Source: an uncultured Clostridia bacterium (GTDB lineage: Bacteria; Bacillota; Clostridia; Oscillospirales; Acutalibacteraceae). From it: DNA of 32,057 nt. A program made the translations under genes and the position numbers. Below, piece by piece: positions 7,268 to 14,918 of the stretch (position 1 is its first letter; the number at the start of each line of letters is the position of its first letter). The notes below the pieces were generated by a model, which was given only the letters and a program-made list of their open reading frames with translations, was not told the DNA's origin and searched no databases. The stretch spans positions 1-32,057 of the forward strand of contig CALAQQ010000119.1 of NCBI GenBank assembly GCA_937888485.1, written 5' to 3'.

Positions 7268-10200
7268 ATGGGTAAAATCAAAAAAATCTTATGCATGCTG
7301 TTGGTGTGTGCAATGGTAATCGTGCCGTGTTCGGTGTTTGGAAGTGTTTCCGCACAGACAGACGACACAGAGCCTTTAACGGTTGAGGTAACAACCGACA
7401 AAAATAGTTATTCTTTATATGATGTTTCTAAAATCAATGTTAAAATCACAAATGTTAGTGATGAAACGGTTAATAACATAACCGCACAAGCGATTTTTGA
7501 TGAACTTACACCTGTTGGAAATGATAGTACGACAAGCATAGAAGGTATAACGCTTAAGGCAAATAAAAGTATAGAAATTTCATATTCAGCAATGATTAAT
7601 GAAAACAAATTTAATTTGAATTTGTTTGAAAAAATTGCATTATGGTTTATACGCTTGTTCAAATCTATTTTCAACAATATAACGATTTACGAAAAAGCTT
7701 ATGAATCAGCTCAGTTTTCTGCTGAATATGATTTTGAAAAGTCATTTGATATAAAATTTGGCAAATACATTGCGAAAAATATTATAAAAATATGTTATGA
7801 CAATGGATTACAAGAAGATGATATTTCTAAAATGACATATGTTAATGATTACATCAATGATATTCAATCAAGTAGCCAATATAAAGAAACTGATGATTTT
7901 CAAAAAAAAGCAGATTTGCTGATAAACTCATTAAATGAACTTGGAAATCAAGGCTTGATATATAAGAATTCAATTAGCTACGCTGAAGACTTAAATCAAA
8001 TTATTTTTAAATATATTTCTGGAGTAACAACATATATTCTGCTTAATCCTATTGATGATATGCTTGCAGGATATTTGACAAATACAACTGAAACTGTTAA
8101 TGAGGAGCTTTATGTTGTAAAAGAACCTACAATATTAAATACTAATGTAAAATCCAATTCGAACGATAAGACTTTAAAAGCTGCTATTGCATACGGTTGG
8201 TTTGAACCGGGAGGATATCCAACTAAACACGATGGGTATTTTTACTCAAGTTATTCAGAGTTGGCTAAAGAACTCTCTGGGAAAGGTATTAAAACCAAAG
8301 CATATAATTATCCTACAGTCGAAATGTTTAAAACAGCTTTTTTGAATCAAGATTTTGTATATATTGCAGAACACGGTATAGAACTTAGCCCAAGTGTTTT
8401 TTCAGGACTAAATAATACAACATATGGCTTTGTTGTTGCAAACGAAGTGGCTAATAATGAAAGTTACAATAATTATATAGAAGATATTGAAACGGAATTA
8501 ATTATTCCGGTTGGTCTATCAGACGGAAAATGGCGGTTTGCTATAGTTCCTGATTTTTTTTCACACTATTATAATGAAAAATTAACTGATACCGTAGTAT
8601 ATTTAGGATGCTGTATGTCATTTGGAGCTGGAATATCATATAATTTTGAGTTTGCTCGTACACTATACGAGGATTGCAATGCTAAAACAGTATATGGTTA
8701 TCATAATTCGGTTTTGTTGGTTTACCAGTTCGCAGTTTTTAAATCATTAATTAAAAATTTACTGGACGGTCAAACAACGGAAATGGCGTATAATTCAGCA
8801 ATTGAAGAATGTGGAGAAAATGATAGCATCTACTTTGAAAATAATAAATCTCTTTTTCCTGGAGAGAATTTACCGACAGATAGACCTAAAGCTGTTTTAT
8901 GTACATATGGTGATAAAAAATGGAGTATTGCAAGTACATTTTCTGCAACCGTAAACATTCCTTTGAACGGTGTAGAAGTGTCTGCTTATCTTGAATCCGA
9001 AAAGAACGAAACAGATAAAATAATATATAGATTCTCAACGGATAAAAACGGAAAAGTTTCGGGTTCACTTCCTATAGGAGAATACATTTTTGAATTTTCA
9101 TTTGGTGACAGTAAAGCATATAAAAAGGCTATAATTACAAGGGATGCTAATGCTGATTTAGGTTTAATAGAACTTGTTAGCGACAGTAACTATATTGAAG
9201 TTATATATTCTATAAAGGATGATAATAACAGTCCTTTGGAAAAAGTTGATGTATGTGTAAAAAACACAGGTTCAGGAATTGAAATTTACAATGTCGCAAG
9301 TGATAGTAACGGTGAAATAAAAGTTTTATTGACTCCTGGCAATAATTATGAATTCACCTTTGTAAAAGAAGGATATCAAAACGTTACAAAATCGGTAAAT
9401 ATCCTTGCAACAGAAACAATTTCAAAAGTATTCAGCATCAATATGACGCCATCAGGAGAAACAGAAGAAAACCAGTACGGCACACTCACCGAAACAGGCT
9501 CTTGCGGTGACAACGCCTTCTATGACTTCTACGAAGAAACAGGCACCCTCGTCATCCGCGGTGAGGGTGAAATGACAAATTGGCATATTACGTCATCTGT
9601 ACCGTGGTACAATAAATGTTCAAAAATTAAAACAGTAACTGTTAATAATGGAATAACAAGTATAGGCGGTTGCAGTTTTTGGGATTGTAAAAATCTTACG
9701 AGCATAACAATCCCCGACAGCGTAACAAGCATAGGTGATTGTGCGTTCTATGGTTGCAGTAGACTCACAAGCGTAACAATCCCTGACAGCGTAACAAGTA
9801 TTGGTGAAGAGGCGTTTGCTTCTTGCCACAGTCTTACAAGCGTAACAATTCCGAACAGTGTTACATACATCGGTCATTGTGCGTTTAATTATTGTATTAG
9901 TCTTGCGAAAATAGAAATCGGCAACAATGTAACAAGAATAAGAAGTGATGCATTTTCTTCAACTAAATATTTTAGAAACGAAGAAAATTGGGAAAATGGT
10001 GTTTTGTATATCGGTAACTATTTAATAAGTGCAAGTAGTTCGATTTTGTGTGACTATTCAATAAAAGAAGGAACAAAAGCAATTGCAGATGCTGCGTTCG
10101 AGTATTGTGATAATCTTACAAGCATAACAATCCCCGACAGCGTAACAAGCATAGGTAATCATGCGTTCTGTAATAGCGACAGCCTTACAAGTATCGAAAT

Positions 10201-11371
10201 TCCCGACAGTGTAACAAGTATAGGTGAAGATGCGTTCTATGGTTGCGACGGCCTTGCAAGCGTAATAATCGGCAACAGCGTAACAAGCATAGGCGATCGG
10301 GCGTTCTCTTATTGCAACAGTCTAACAAGCATAACAATCCCCGACAGCGTAACAAACATAGGCAATAGTGCGTTCGCTTCTTGCGACAGTCTCACAAATG
10401 TAACAATCGGCAATAGCGTCACAAGCATAGGCAATAGTGTGTTCAATTCTTGCATCAGTCTCACAAGCGTAACAATCCCTGACAGCGTAACAAGCATAGG
10501 CGAGAGTGCGTTCTATGGTTGCTATAGACTCACAAGCATAACAATCCCCGACAGCGTAACAAGCATAGGCAATAGTGCGTTCGCTGTTTGCAACAAACTC
10601 ACAAGCATAACAATCCCCGACGGCATAACAAGCATAGGCAATAGTGTGTTCAATTCTTGCATCAGTCTCACAAATGTAACAATCGGCAATAGCGTAACAA
10701 GCATAGGCAATAGTGCGTTCTCTTATTGCTACAGTCTCACAAACGTAACAATCCCTAACAGCGTCACAAGTATAGGCAACGAAGCGTTCTATCATTGCTA
10801 CAGACTCACATGCATAACAATTCCCGACAGCGTAACGAGCATAGGCGAGAGTGCGTTCGAGCGTTGCAACAGTCTCACAAGCGTAACAGTTGATTCTGAA
10901 AATACCATGTATTCAAATGATGAATACGGAGTGTTATTCAATAAAGAAAAAACACAGTTAATTCAGTATCCCATAGGCAATGCAAGAACAAACTATATAA
11001 TCCCCGACAGCGTAATGAGCATAGGCGAGAGTGCGTTCGCTTGGTGCTCCAGTCTCACAAGCGTAACCATTCCCGACAGCGTAACAAGCATAGGCGATTG
11101 GGCGTTCTATGAGTGCGACAGTCTCACAAGCATAACCATTCCTGACAGCGTGACAAGCATAGGCAATGGTGCGTTCTGTTATTGCGACAGACTCAGAAGC
11201 GTAAGAATTCCAAATAGCGTAACTTTAATTGGTTATTATGCATTTTACACTCTTGATACTTTTGCTATTATGAGTAAAACTGTATATTATTCAGGTTCAG
11301 AAGCTGATTGGAAAGCAATAAATATAGGAGAAGATGCTTTCAATAACGCAACTATCCGCTACAACAGCTAA
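7268..11371 (+). CDS. Giant secreted BspA-type leucine-rich repeat protein with a clan-CD-like domain
   Basis: A 1367-residue exported protein. Residues 1-30 are a signal peptide (KKILCMLLVCAMVIVPC, ending near SVSA-Q). About 32-110 is an Ig/CARDB-like beta domain. About 113-140 is a Phe-rich amphipathic segment. About 300-530 resembles a caspase/CHAT-like fold: a strand leading to AEHG (His369-Gly370) and, later, YLGCCMSFG (Cys448/Cys449), the spacing and motifs of a clan CD His/Cys dyad. Two carboxypeptidase-regulatory-like beta domains follow (about 555-720), then a BspA lead-in (GTLVIRGEGEMT) and about 20 LRR_5 repeats of 23 residues (LTSITIPDSVTSIGNSAF type) to about residue 1325. The C-terminus (YYSGSEADWK) is the usual BspA cap; there is no LPXTG anchor. 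Likely roles are adhesion or proteolysis at the cell surface. Peptidase activity is a prediction only. Confidence 0.85.
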   Translation: MGKIKKILCMLLVCAMVIVPCSVFGSVSAQTDDTEPLTVEVTTDKNSYSLYDVSKINVKITNVSDETVNNITAQAIFDELTPVGNDSTTSIEGITLKANKSIEISYSAMINENKFNLNLFEKIALWFIRLFKSIFNNITIYEKAYESAQFSAEYDFEKSFDIKFGKYIAKNIIKICYDNGLQEDDISKMTYVNDYINDIQSSSQYKETDDFQKKADLLINSLNELGNQGLIYKNSISYAEDLNQIIFKYISGVTTYILLNPIDDMLAGYLTNTTETVNEELYVVKEPTILNTNVKSNSNDKTLKAAIAYGWFEPGGYPTKHDGYFYSSYSELAKELSGKGIKTKAYNYPTVEMFKTAFLNQDFVYIAEHGIELSPSVFSGLNNTTYGFVVANEVANNESYNNYIEDIETELIIPVGLSDGKWRFAIVPDFFSHYYNEKLTDTVVYLGCCMSFGAGISYNFEFARTLYEDCNAKTVYGYHNSVLLVYQFAVFKSLIKNLLDGQTTEMAYNSAIEECGENDSIYFENNKSLFPGENLPTDRPKAVLCTYGDKKWSIASTFSATVNIPLNGVEVSAYLESEKNETDKIIYRFSTDKNGKVSGSLPIGEYIFEFSFGDSKAYKKAIITRDANADLGLIELVSDSNYIEVIYSIKDDNNSPLEKVDVCVKNTGSGIEIYNVASDSNGEIKVLLTPGNNYEFTFVKEGYQNVTKSVNILATETISKVFSINMTPSGETEENQYGTLTETGSCGDNAFYDFYEETGTLVIRGEGEMTNWHITSSVPWYNKCSKIKTVTVNNGITSIGGCSFWDCKNLTSITIPDSVTSIGDCAFYGCSRLTSVTIPDSVTSIGEEAFASCHSLTSVTIPNSVTYIGHCAFNYCISLAKIEIGNNVTRIRSDAFSSTKYFRNEENWENGVLYIGNYLISASSSILCDYSIKEGTKAIADAAFEYCDNLTSITIPDSVTSIGNHAFCNSDSLTSIEIPDSVTSIGEDAFYGCDGLASVIIGNSVTSIGDRAFSYCNSLTSITIPDSVTNIGNSAFASCDSLTNVTIGNSVTSIGNSVFNSCISLTSVTIPDSVTSIGESAFYGCYRLTSITIPDSVTSIGNSAFAVCNKLTSITIPDGITSIGNSVFNSCISLTNVTIGNSVTSIGNSAFSYCYSLTNVTIPNSVTSIGNEAFYHCYRLTCITIPDSVTSIGESAFERCNSLTSVTVDSENTMYSNDEYGVLFNKEKTQLIQYPIGNARTNYIIPDSVMSIGESAFAWCSSLTSVTIPDSVTSIGDWAFYECDSLTSITIPDSVTSIGNGAFCYCDRLRSVRIPNSVTLIGYYAFYTLDTFAIMSKTVYYSGSEADWKAINIGEDAFNNATIRYNS
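9610..11250 (+). repeat. Tandem 69-base repeats encoding BspA leucine-rich repeats
   Basis: About 20 units of 69 bases, each coding one 23-residue LRR_5 repeat, with two non-repeat interruptions (about 9960-10080 and 10890-11000). Many units are nearly identical over phrases such as CCCGACAGCGTAACAAGCAT. A larger block recurs too: units 13-14 repeat the order GNSVFNSCIS/LTNVTIGNSV seen at units 10-11. Slippage or recombination between units could change the repeat number. Confidence 0.9.
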
Positions 11372-11378
11372 GCACTCA

Positions 11379-11415
11379 AACAGCACCCGATCTTTCTCGG
11401 GTGCTGTTGGCTTTT
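11379..11415 (+). terminator. Rho-independent terminator after the BspA gene
   Basis: Perfect 12-base arms AACAGCACCCGA (11379-11390) and TCGGGTGCTGTT (11397-11408) with a six-base loop, followed by GGCTTTT. Confidence 0.88.
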
Positions 11416-11476
11416 ATAATTAAATAATTTCATATCACAAACATAGGCCTCATAAAATTCAATGAGGTGGTTGTCT

Positions 11477-11719
11477 ATGGATAAAGAAAAATCTGATTTC
11501 ATTTCCTGCGCAAATTATTTTAAAAGCGAAACAGAAGAAGAGAAAAGATATTTATTCAATAAAAAATGGTTGGAATTGATAAACTCGTCTGCATACATAA
11601 ATTTTATAAATCCCTCAAAATGTGATTTACAAAAAACAAAGGAAAGTGCTATAATAAACTCAACAGTCAAACAGGTTTGTTCTGCAAATCAATCCAAAAA
11701 GGAGTGGAACAAACTATGA
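11477..11719 (+). CDS. Small acidic/basic protein of unknown function, upstream of the recombinase
   Basis: An 80-residue ORF starting with ATG behind GAGGTGG (five-base spacing). Its stop overlaps the recombinase start as ATGA (11716-11719), so the two are translationally coupled. The protein is rich in Lys, Glu and Asn, has no membrane segment and contains a helical stretch (ETEEEKRYLFNKKWLELIN). I do not recognise a family. Coupling to a large serine recombinase makes an accessory role, such as a recombination directionality factor or a regulator, possible but unproven. Confidence 0.65.
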   Translation: MDKEKSDFISCANYFKSETEEEKRYLFNKKWLELINSSAYINFINPSKCDLQKTKESAIINSTVKQVCSANQSKKEWNKL

Positions 11720-13275
11720 AAAACAAAGTAGCAATATATCCGAGACTGTCAGAGGAGGACAGATATAAGAAAAACGAAAGTGACGAGAGCGAAAGCATAC
11801 AAAATCAAAAATCTATGTTGATTGAATATGCAGTAGAACACGATTGGGAAATTTATGACATTTACTGTGACGAAGACTGGAGCGGAGCAGACAGAAACCG
11901 TCCCGAATTTAACAGGCTTTTAAGAGATGCCGAAGCACACAAATTTGATATTGTACTTTGCAAAACACAGTCAAGATTCACAAGAGAATTGGAACTTGTT
12001 GAAAAGTACATACACGGACTTTTCCCGATATGGGGAATACGATTCATAAGTATTGTTGACCACGCAGACACAGAAGTAAAGGGCAACAAAAAAGCAAGGC
12101 AAATCAACGGACTTATAAATGAATGGTATTTGGAAGATTTATCCGAAAACATCAAAAGTGTGTTCACAAACAAGAGAAAAAACGGTTATCATATCGGTGC
12201 ATTTGCTCTTTACGGTTATATGAAAGACCCGAAACAAAAAGGTCACCTTATAATTGATGAAGAAGCTGCACAGATAGTTAGAGAAGTTTTCAACTTGTTT
12301 GTGCAGGGACACGGAAAAATGGATATTGCCCGAATATTAAACGCAAGAGGTATTCCAAACCCCACCGAATACAAAAGGCAAAAGGGGTTGAGATATAAAC
12401 AGGCAAAACCTCAAAGCAGTACATTATGGAAATATTTCTCAATATCAAATATGCTGATTAATGAAATCTACATAGGAAATATGGTACAAGGTAAATACGG
12501 GAGCATATCATACAAAACAAAGCAGAATAAACCTATACCAAAAGAAAAATGGATTCGTGTTGAAAACACCCATGAGCCAATAATTGATAAAGACTTATGG
12601 GACAGAACACAGGAATTGATAAGGCAAAAAGCAAAGCCTTTCAGCAACGGTCATATAGGTTTATTTGCAAGAAAAGCAAATTGTATGTATTGCGGATATA
12701 CTTTGCGTTCTTCAAAACACAAAAACGGTCATTATCTTCGTTGCCCGACCCGTCATGTATCACAGGAAGCCTGTGACGGCTGTATGGTATCGGTAAAAAC
12801 TCTTGAAAATGCCGTATTAAAAGAACTGCACAAACTCAATGACTTGTATCTTGATGATGAAATGCTTGCAGAAAATTCGGATTTTGTAAAAAGAACTCTG
12901 CAACAAATCGACACAATGAACAAAAACATTGAACAGTATAAAAAGAGTATTTCGCTGTGTTCGGAAAATGTAAAGTCATTATATACCGATAAAACCAAAG
13001 GTATAATAACAGAAGATGAATTTATTGACCTCTCTCGTGATTTTCACCAAGAAAAAAGTGAATTATCAAAACTGATAGAAGAAGCAGAAGAACAAATATC
13101 AGTATTAAATCAAAAACTCGAAAAATCGAGCAACAGCCGAGCACTTATAAGGCAATATGCCTATACAGAAGAACTTACCCGAGAAATGGTTGATATTTTA
13201 ATTGACCATATAGAGGTAGGAAAAAGAGAGCCAAAATCAAAGAACAGACCAATAAATATATATTGGAATTTCTAA
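11716..13275 (+). CDS. Large serine recombinase (integrase of the element)
   Basis: A 519-residue large serine recombinase. The resolvase domain starts at once: KVAIYPRLSEED places the catalytic Ser12 in the conserved YxRLS motif, followed by SESIQNQ and the SRFTRE loop. The recombinase domain (about 165-270) contains HIGAFALYGY and IARILNARGIPNP. A zinc ribbon follows (CMYCGYTLRSS, with later CP and CDGC cysteines), then a long coiled coil (about 390-480) that mediates att-site synapsis. The start at 11716 is supported by GGAGTGG upstream; an in-frame ATG at 11677 has none. Members integrate and excise DNA through a 2-base staggered cut, matching the GC/GA core seen at both junctions. Confidence 0.93.
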   Translation: MKNKVAIYPRLSEEDRYKKNESDESESIQNQKSMLIEYAVEHDWEIYDIYCDEDWSGADRNRPEFNRLLRDAEAHKFDIVLCKTQSRFTRELELVEKYIHGLFPIWGIRFISIVDHADTEVKGNKKARQINGLINEWYLEDLSENIKSVFTNKRKNGYHIGAFALYGYMKDPKQKGHLIIDEEAAQIVREVFNLFVQGHGKMDIARILNARGIPNPTEYKRQKGLRYKQAKPQSSTLWKYFSISNMLINEIYIGNMVQGKYGSISYKTKQNKPIPKEKWIRVENTHEPIIDKDLWDRTQELIRQKAKPFSNGHIGLFARKANCMYCGYTLRSSKHKNGHYLRCPTRHVSQEACDGCMVSVKTLENAVLKELHKLNDLYLDDEMLAENSDFVKRTLQQIDTMNKNIEQYKKSISLCSENVKSLYTDKTKGIITEDEFIDLSRDFHQEKSELSKLIEEAEEQISVLNQKLEKSSNSRALIRQYAYTEELTREMVDILIDHIEVGKREPKSKNRPINIYWNF

Positions 13276-13313
13276 TTTTAGCAAAAATAAGGCTCAAAGG
13301 AAACTACTTGCAC

Positions 13314-13388
13314 CAACCGAAAAAGTGAGTAATACTAACGGTTTGAAGGCTCTCGGTTGTTTTTACGCAATCGTGGCAGAACAGAAAG
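13314..13388 (+). other. attR, right junction of the integrative element
   Basis: The cotJC homology resumes at about 13376 with GCAGAACAGAAAGC. Inside the element, 7-base arms CAACCGA (13314-13320) and TCGGTTG (13353-13359) form a dyad that could belong to the recombinase binding region. The shared core with attL is GC (13376-13377) or GA (13379-13380). Confidence 0.72.
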
Positions 13389-13582
13389 CAAGAACAACTT
13401 ATGACAACATTCTCCGCCTTGTTGATGACCCTGATGTAAGAGAACCTATAAAGTTCCTGCGTGCAAGAGAGGTTGTTCATTTCCAGCGATTCGGTGAAGG
13501 TTTAAGACTTGCCACAGACAAACTTGACGAAAAGAATTTTTACGCTTTCAACCCATCGTTTGATAAACACTGCAACAAATAA
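13376..13582 (+). pseudogene. cotJC: cotJC/manganese-catalase-like fragment, 3' part
   Basis: This is the remainder of the split gene: AEQKARTTYDNILRLVDDPD, then the metal-binding helix REVVHFQRFGE, to the stop after HCNK. It encodes almost the same protein as the second copy at 18944-19143, but the DNA differs at many third codon positions, roughly one base in five. It has no start of its own apart from a run-in frame inside the element, beginning at a GTG at 13325 without a ribosome site. It could in principle be read from the element but should be seen as the broken end of the host gene. Confidence 0.85.
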
Positions 13583-13587
13583 CAATG

Positions 13588-13615
13588 AAGCCCACAGGTT
13601 TTCTGTGGGCTTTTT
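13588..13615 (+). terminator. Terminator of cotJC copy A
   Basis: Arms AAGCCCACAG (13588-13597) and CTGTGGGCTT (13603-13612), a five-base loop and a T run to 13615. Confidence 0.85.
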
Positions 13616-13621
13616 GATCGT

Positions 13622-13675
13622 TTGTAACAAAACTAAAATCACCGCTGCGGTATAATTTACTGCAACGGTGATTTT
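13622..13675 (-). terminator. Terminator of the minus-strand GH3/esterase operon
   Basis: On the minus strand, AAAATCACCG (13666-13675) pairs with CGGTGATTTT (13635-13644), followed by AGTTTTGTT. It lies 12 bases after the stop of the esterase remnant. Confidence 0.7.
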
Positions 13676-13687
13676 GGTAATTTCAAT

Positions 13688-13975
13688 TCAGATATTCCTT
13701 TTCAAATTTTGCTGTTGCTTCTTTGCTGACTTTTCTGAAAGGAGTGAGCATATCGAATGCGTGAAAACAGTTCGGATAAACATCAACCTTCGCTTCAATT
13801 CCTGCACTTTTCAAGTTATCAATATAAGTAAGCGTTTCGCAATAAAACGGTTCAATATCTCCGACAAACGTATAAGCAGGCGGAAGAATTGTATAGTCGA
13901 TCTGACAGGCAGCTGCTCGATTTTCTCTCCCGTTGATTCAATTTTAATGCTTCGGGATTTGTAATATCTGCTCAT
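13688..13975 (-). pseudogene. Decayed alpha/beta-hydrolase (acetyl-esterase-like) remnant
   Basis: Two reading frames are needed. The last 70 codons, ending at 13688, read as the C-terminal end of a hormone-sensitive-lipase-type esterase: an IEPFYCETLTYIDNLKSAG segment, then a late FHAF histidine motif. The other end starts with ATG at 13975 behind AAGGTGATTC, but that 30-residue piece is in another frame and stops early. Only about 96 codons remain where a family member has around 300, so an internal deletion plus a frameshift is likely. It is directly downstream of, and co-oriented with, an intact esterase from another branch of the same fold. Confidence 0.7.
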
Positions 13976-14008
13976 TGAATCACCTTATTTACAATTAGTT
14001 GTCAGAAA

Positions 14009-14893
14009 TCAATATCCGAAATACTGCACACAATACTGTTCAACGGTGTTAATATATTCCATTTCGCAAAGCGGATCAAGACCCAGACCGTGATTTGAAA
14101 GCGGATAAAGAATATACTTGTGAACGGCACCTGCATTTTCAAAAGCTGCTTTTATTCTTTCGGCATTACCCGAAGGAACAATCATATCCGTACCGCCGTA
14201 AGCAAGAACGGAAGGAACGGTATCTTTCGTCACGTAAGCTGTTGGAGAAACGAGTTTTATCACTTTTTCATCTTCTCCGTTTGCAATCATTTCTTCCGTG
14301 ATTTCAATTCCCGAAAGCATACTTGCGAGACCTGTACTGCCCCACACTTCAGAATGGAAATCGGAGGGACCTACCTGATTAGCGGTAAACACAAGCTCAA
14401 TCGCAGATTCGTCTGCTCTTGAAAACCCGTAAAGCATTGAAAGATGTGCTCCTGCTGAATAGCCCGAAACGGCAAGTTTAGTGATATTAAGCTCTTTTTC
14501 CTCTGAAAACGCTTTGATTTTATCTATTGCCTTGCCGATTTCATCACACATTGTAAGCGCAGTCACTTTGCCGAAAAGGCCGTCTGCATAGAGTGTGTAA
14601 TTCATAGTTGCGGTGATATAGCCTTTTCTTGCAAATCTTTCGCATTTTTCTGCCATATCCTCTTTCTTACCGCCTGTCCACGAGCCGCCGTGAATATAGA
14701 GAATAACGCCGTTATGTTCGTTATCGTATGCAGAATCGGGAACATAGATATCCATAACGTTTCTTTCAGCTTCACCGTAAGCAAGATTTTTGAAAACATC
14801 ATATTCTTCAAACGATAACCCTCCGATAAAGCTTGAAAAAACACTGAACGAAGAAAGGATAACCGCAATCATTCTCTGTATAATCTGTAACAT
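14009..14893 (-). CDS. Secreted or membrane-tethered alpha/beta-hydrolase esterase
   Basis: A 294-residue carboxylesterase of the BD-FAE/acetyl-esterase type. The oxyanion motif HGGSW is at 68-72, the nucleophile elbow GYSAGA gives Ser146, and the triad is completed by Asp236 (GGTDMIVP) and His268 (SNHG). Residues 1-25 are a hydrophobic, Phe/Ser-rich segment (QRMIAVILSSFSVFSSFIGG) that could be a signal peptide or anchor. It follows the GH3 gene by 25 bases in the same operon, so it probably removes acetyl or feruloyl groups from the same polysaccharide. The ribosome site GGGGAGAGA is about seven bases before the ATG. Confidence 0.87.
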   Translation of the reverse strand: MLQIIQRMIAVILSSFSVFSSFIGGLSFEEYDVFKNLAYGEAERNVMDIYVPDSAYDNEHNGVILYIHGGSWTGGKKEDMAEKCERFARKGYITATMNYTLYADGLFGKVTALTMCDEIGKAIDKIKAFSEEKELNITKLAVSGYSAGAHLSMLYGFSRADESAIELVFTANQVGPSDFHSEVWGSTGLASMLSGIEITEEMIANGEDEKVIKLVSPTAYVTKDTVPSVLAYGGTDMIVPSGNAERIKAAFENAGAVHKYILYPLSNHGLGLDPLCEMEYINTVEQYCVQYFGY

Positions 14894-14918
14894 TTTCTCT
14901 CTCCCCTTAAATTAATAA

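Larger units (their letters stand above)
3158..13377. mobile_element. 10.2-kb integrative mobilizable element inserted in a cotJC fragment
   Basis: The boundaries come from the split cotJC: removal of 10,220 bases fuses the two parts in frame, giving the same protein as the uninterrupted copy at 18716-19143. The element encodes, left to right, an M48 peptidase, a coupling-type ATPase and a Replic_Relax protein (minus strand), an XRE regulator (minus), a giant BspA protein, a small ORF and a large serine recombinase (plus). The recombinase ends about 100 bases from the right junction, the usual arrangement. No VirB4, VirB6 or lysin-like transfer gene is present, so it would need a helper system. 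The DNA is visibly more AT-rich and its codon use less C/G-ending than the flanking glycosidase genes. Confidence 0.88.

Noticed and set aside
9610..11250. Regular repeats that might suggest a CRISPR array, and minus-strand frames with Cys/Tyr-rich repeats
   Set aside because: The 69-base periodicity is codon-phased and encodes BspA repeats; the opposite-strand frames are shadows of the same repeats without ribosome sites.
3158..13377. The element as a complete conjugative element (ICE) or a prophage
   Set aside because: No VirB4-like ATPase, channel, peptidoglycan hydrolase, capsid, tail or terminase gene is present.
13668..13964. Plus-strand open frame in the esterase remnant region
   Set aside because: The minus strand reads as an esterase C-terminus; the plus frame is its shadow.
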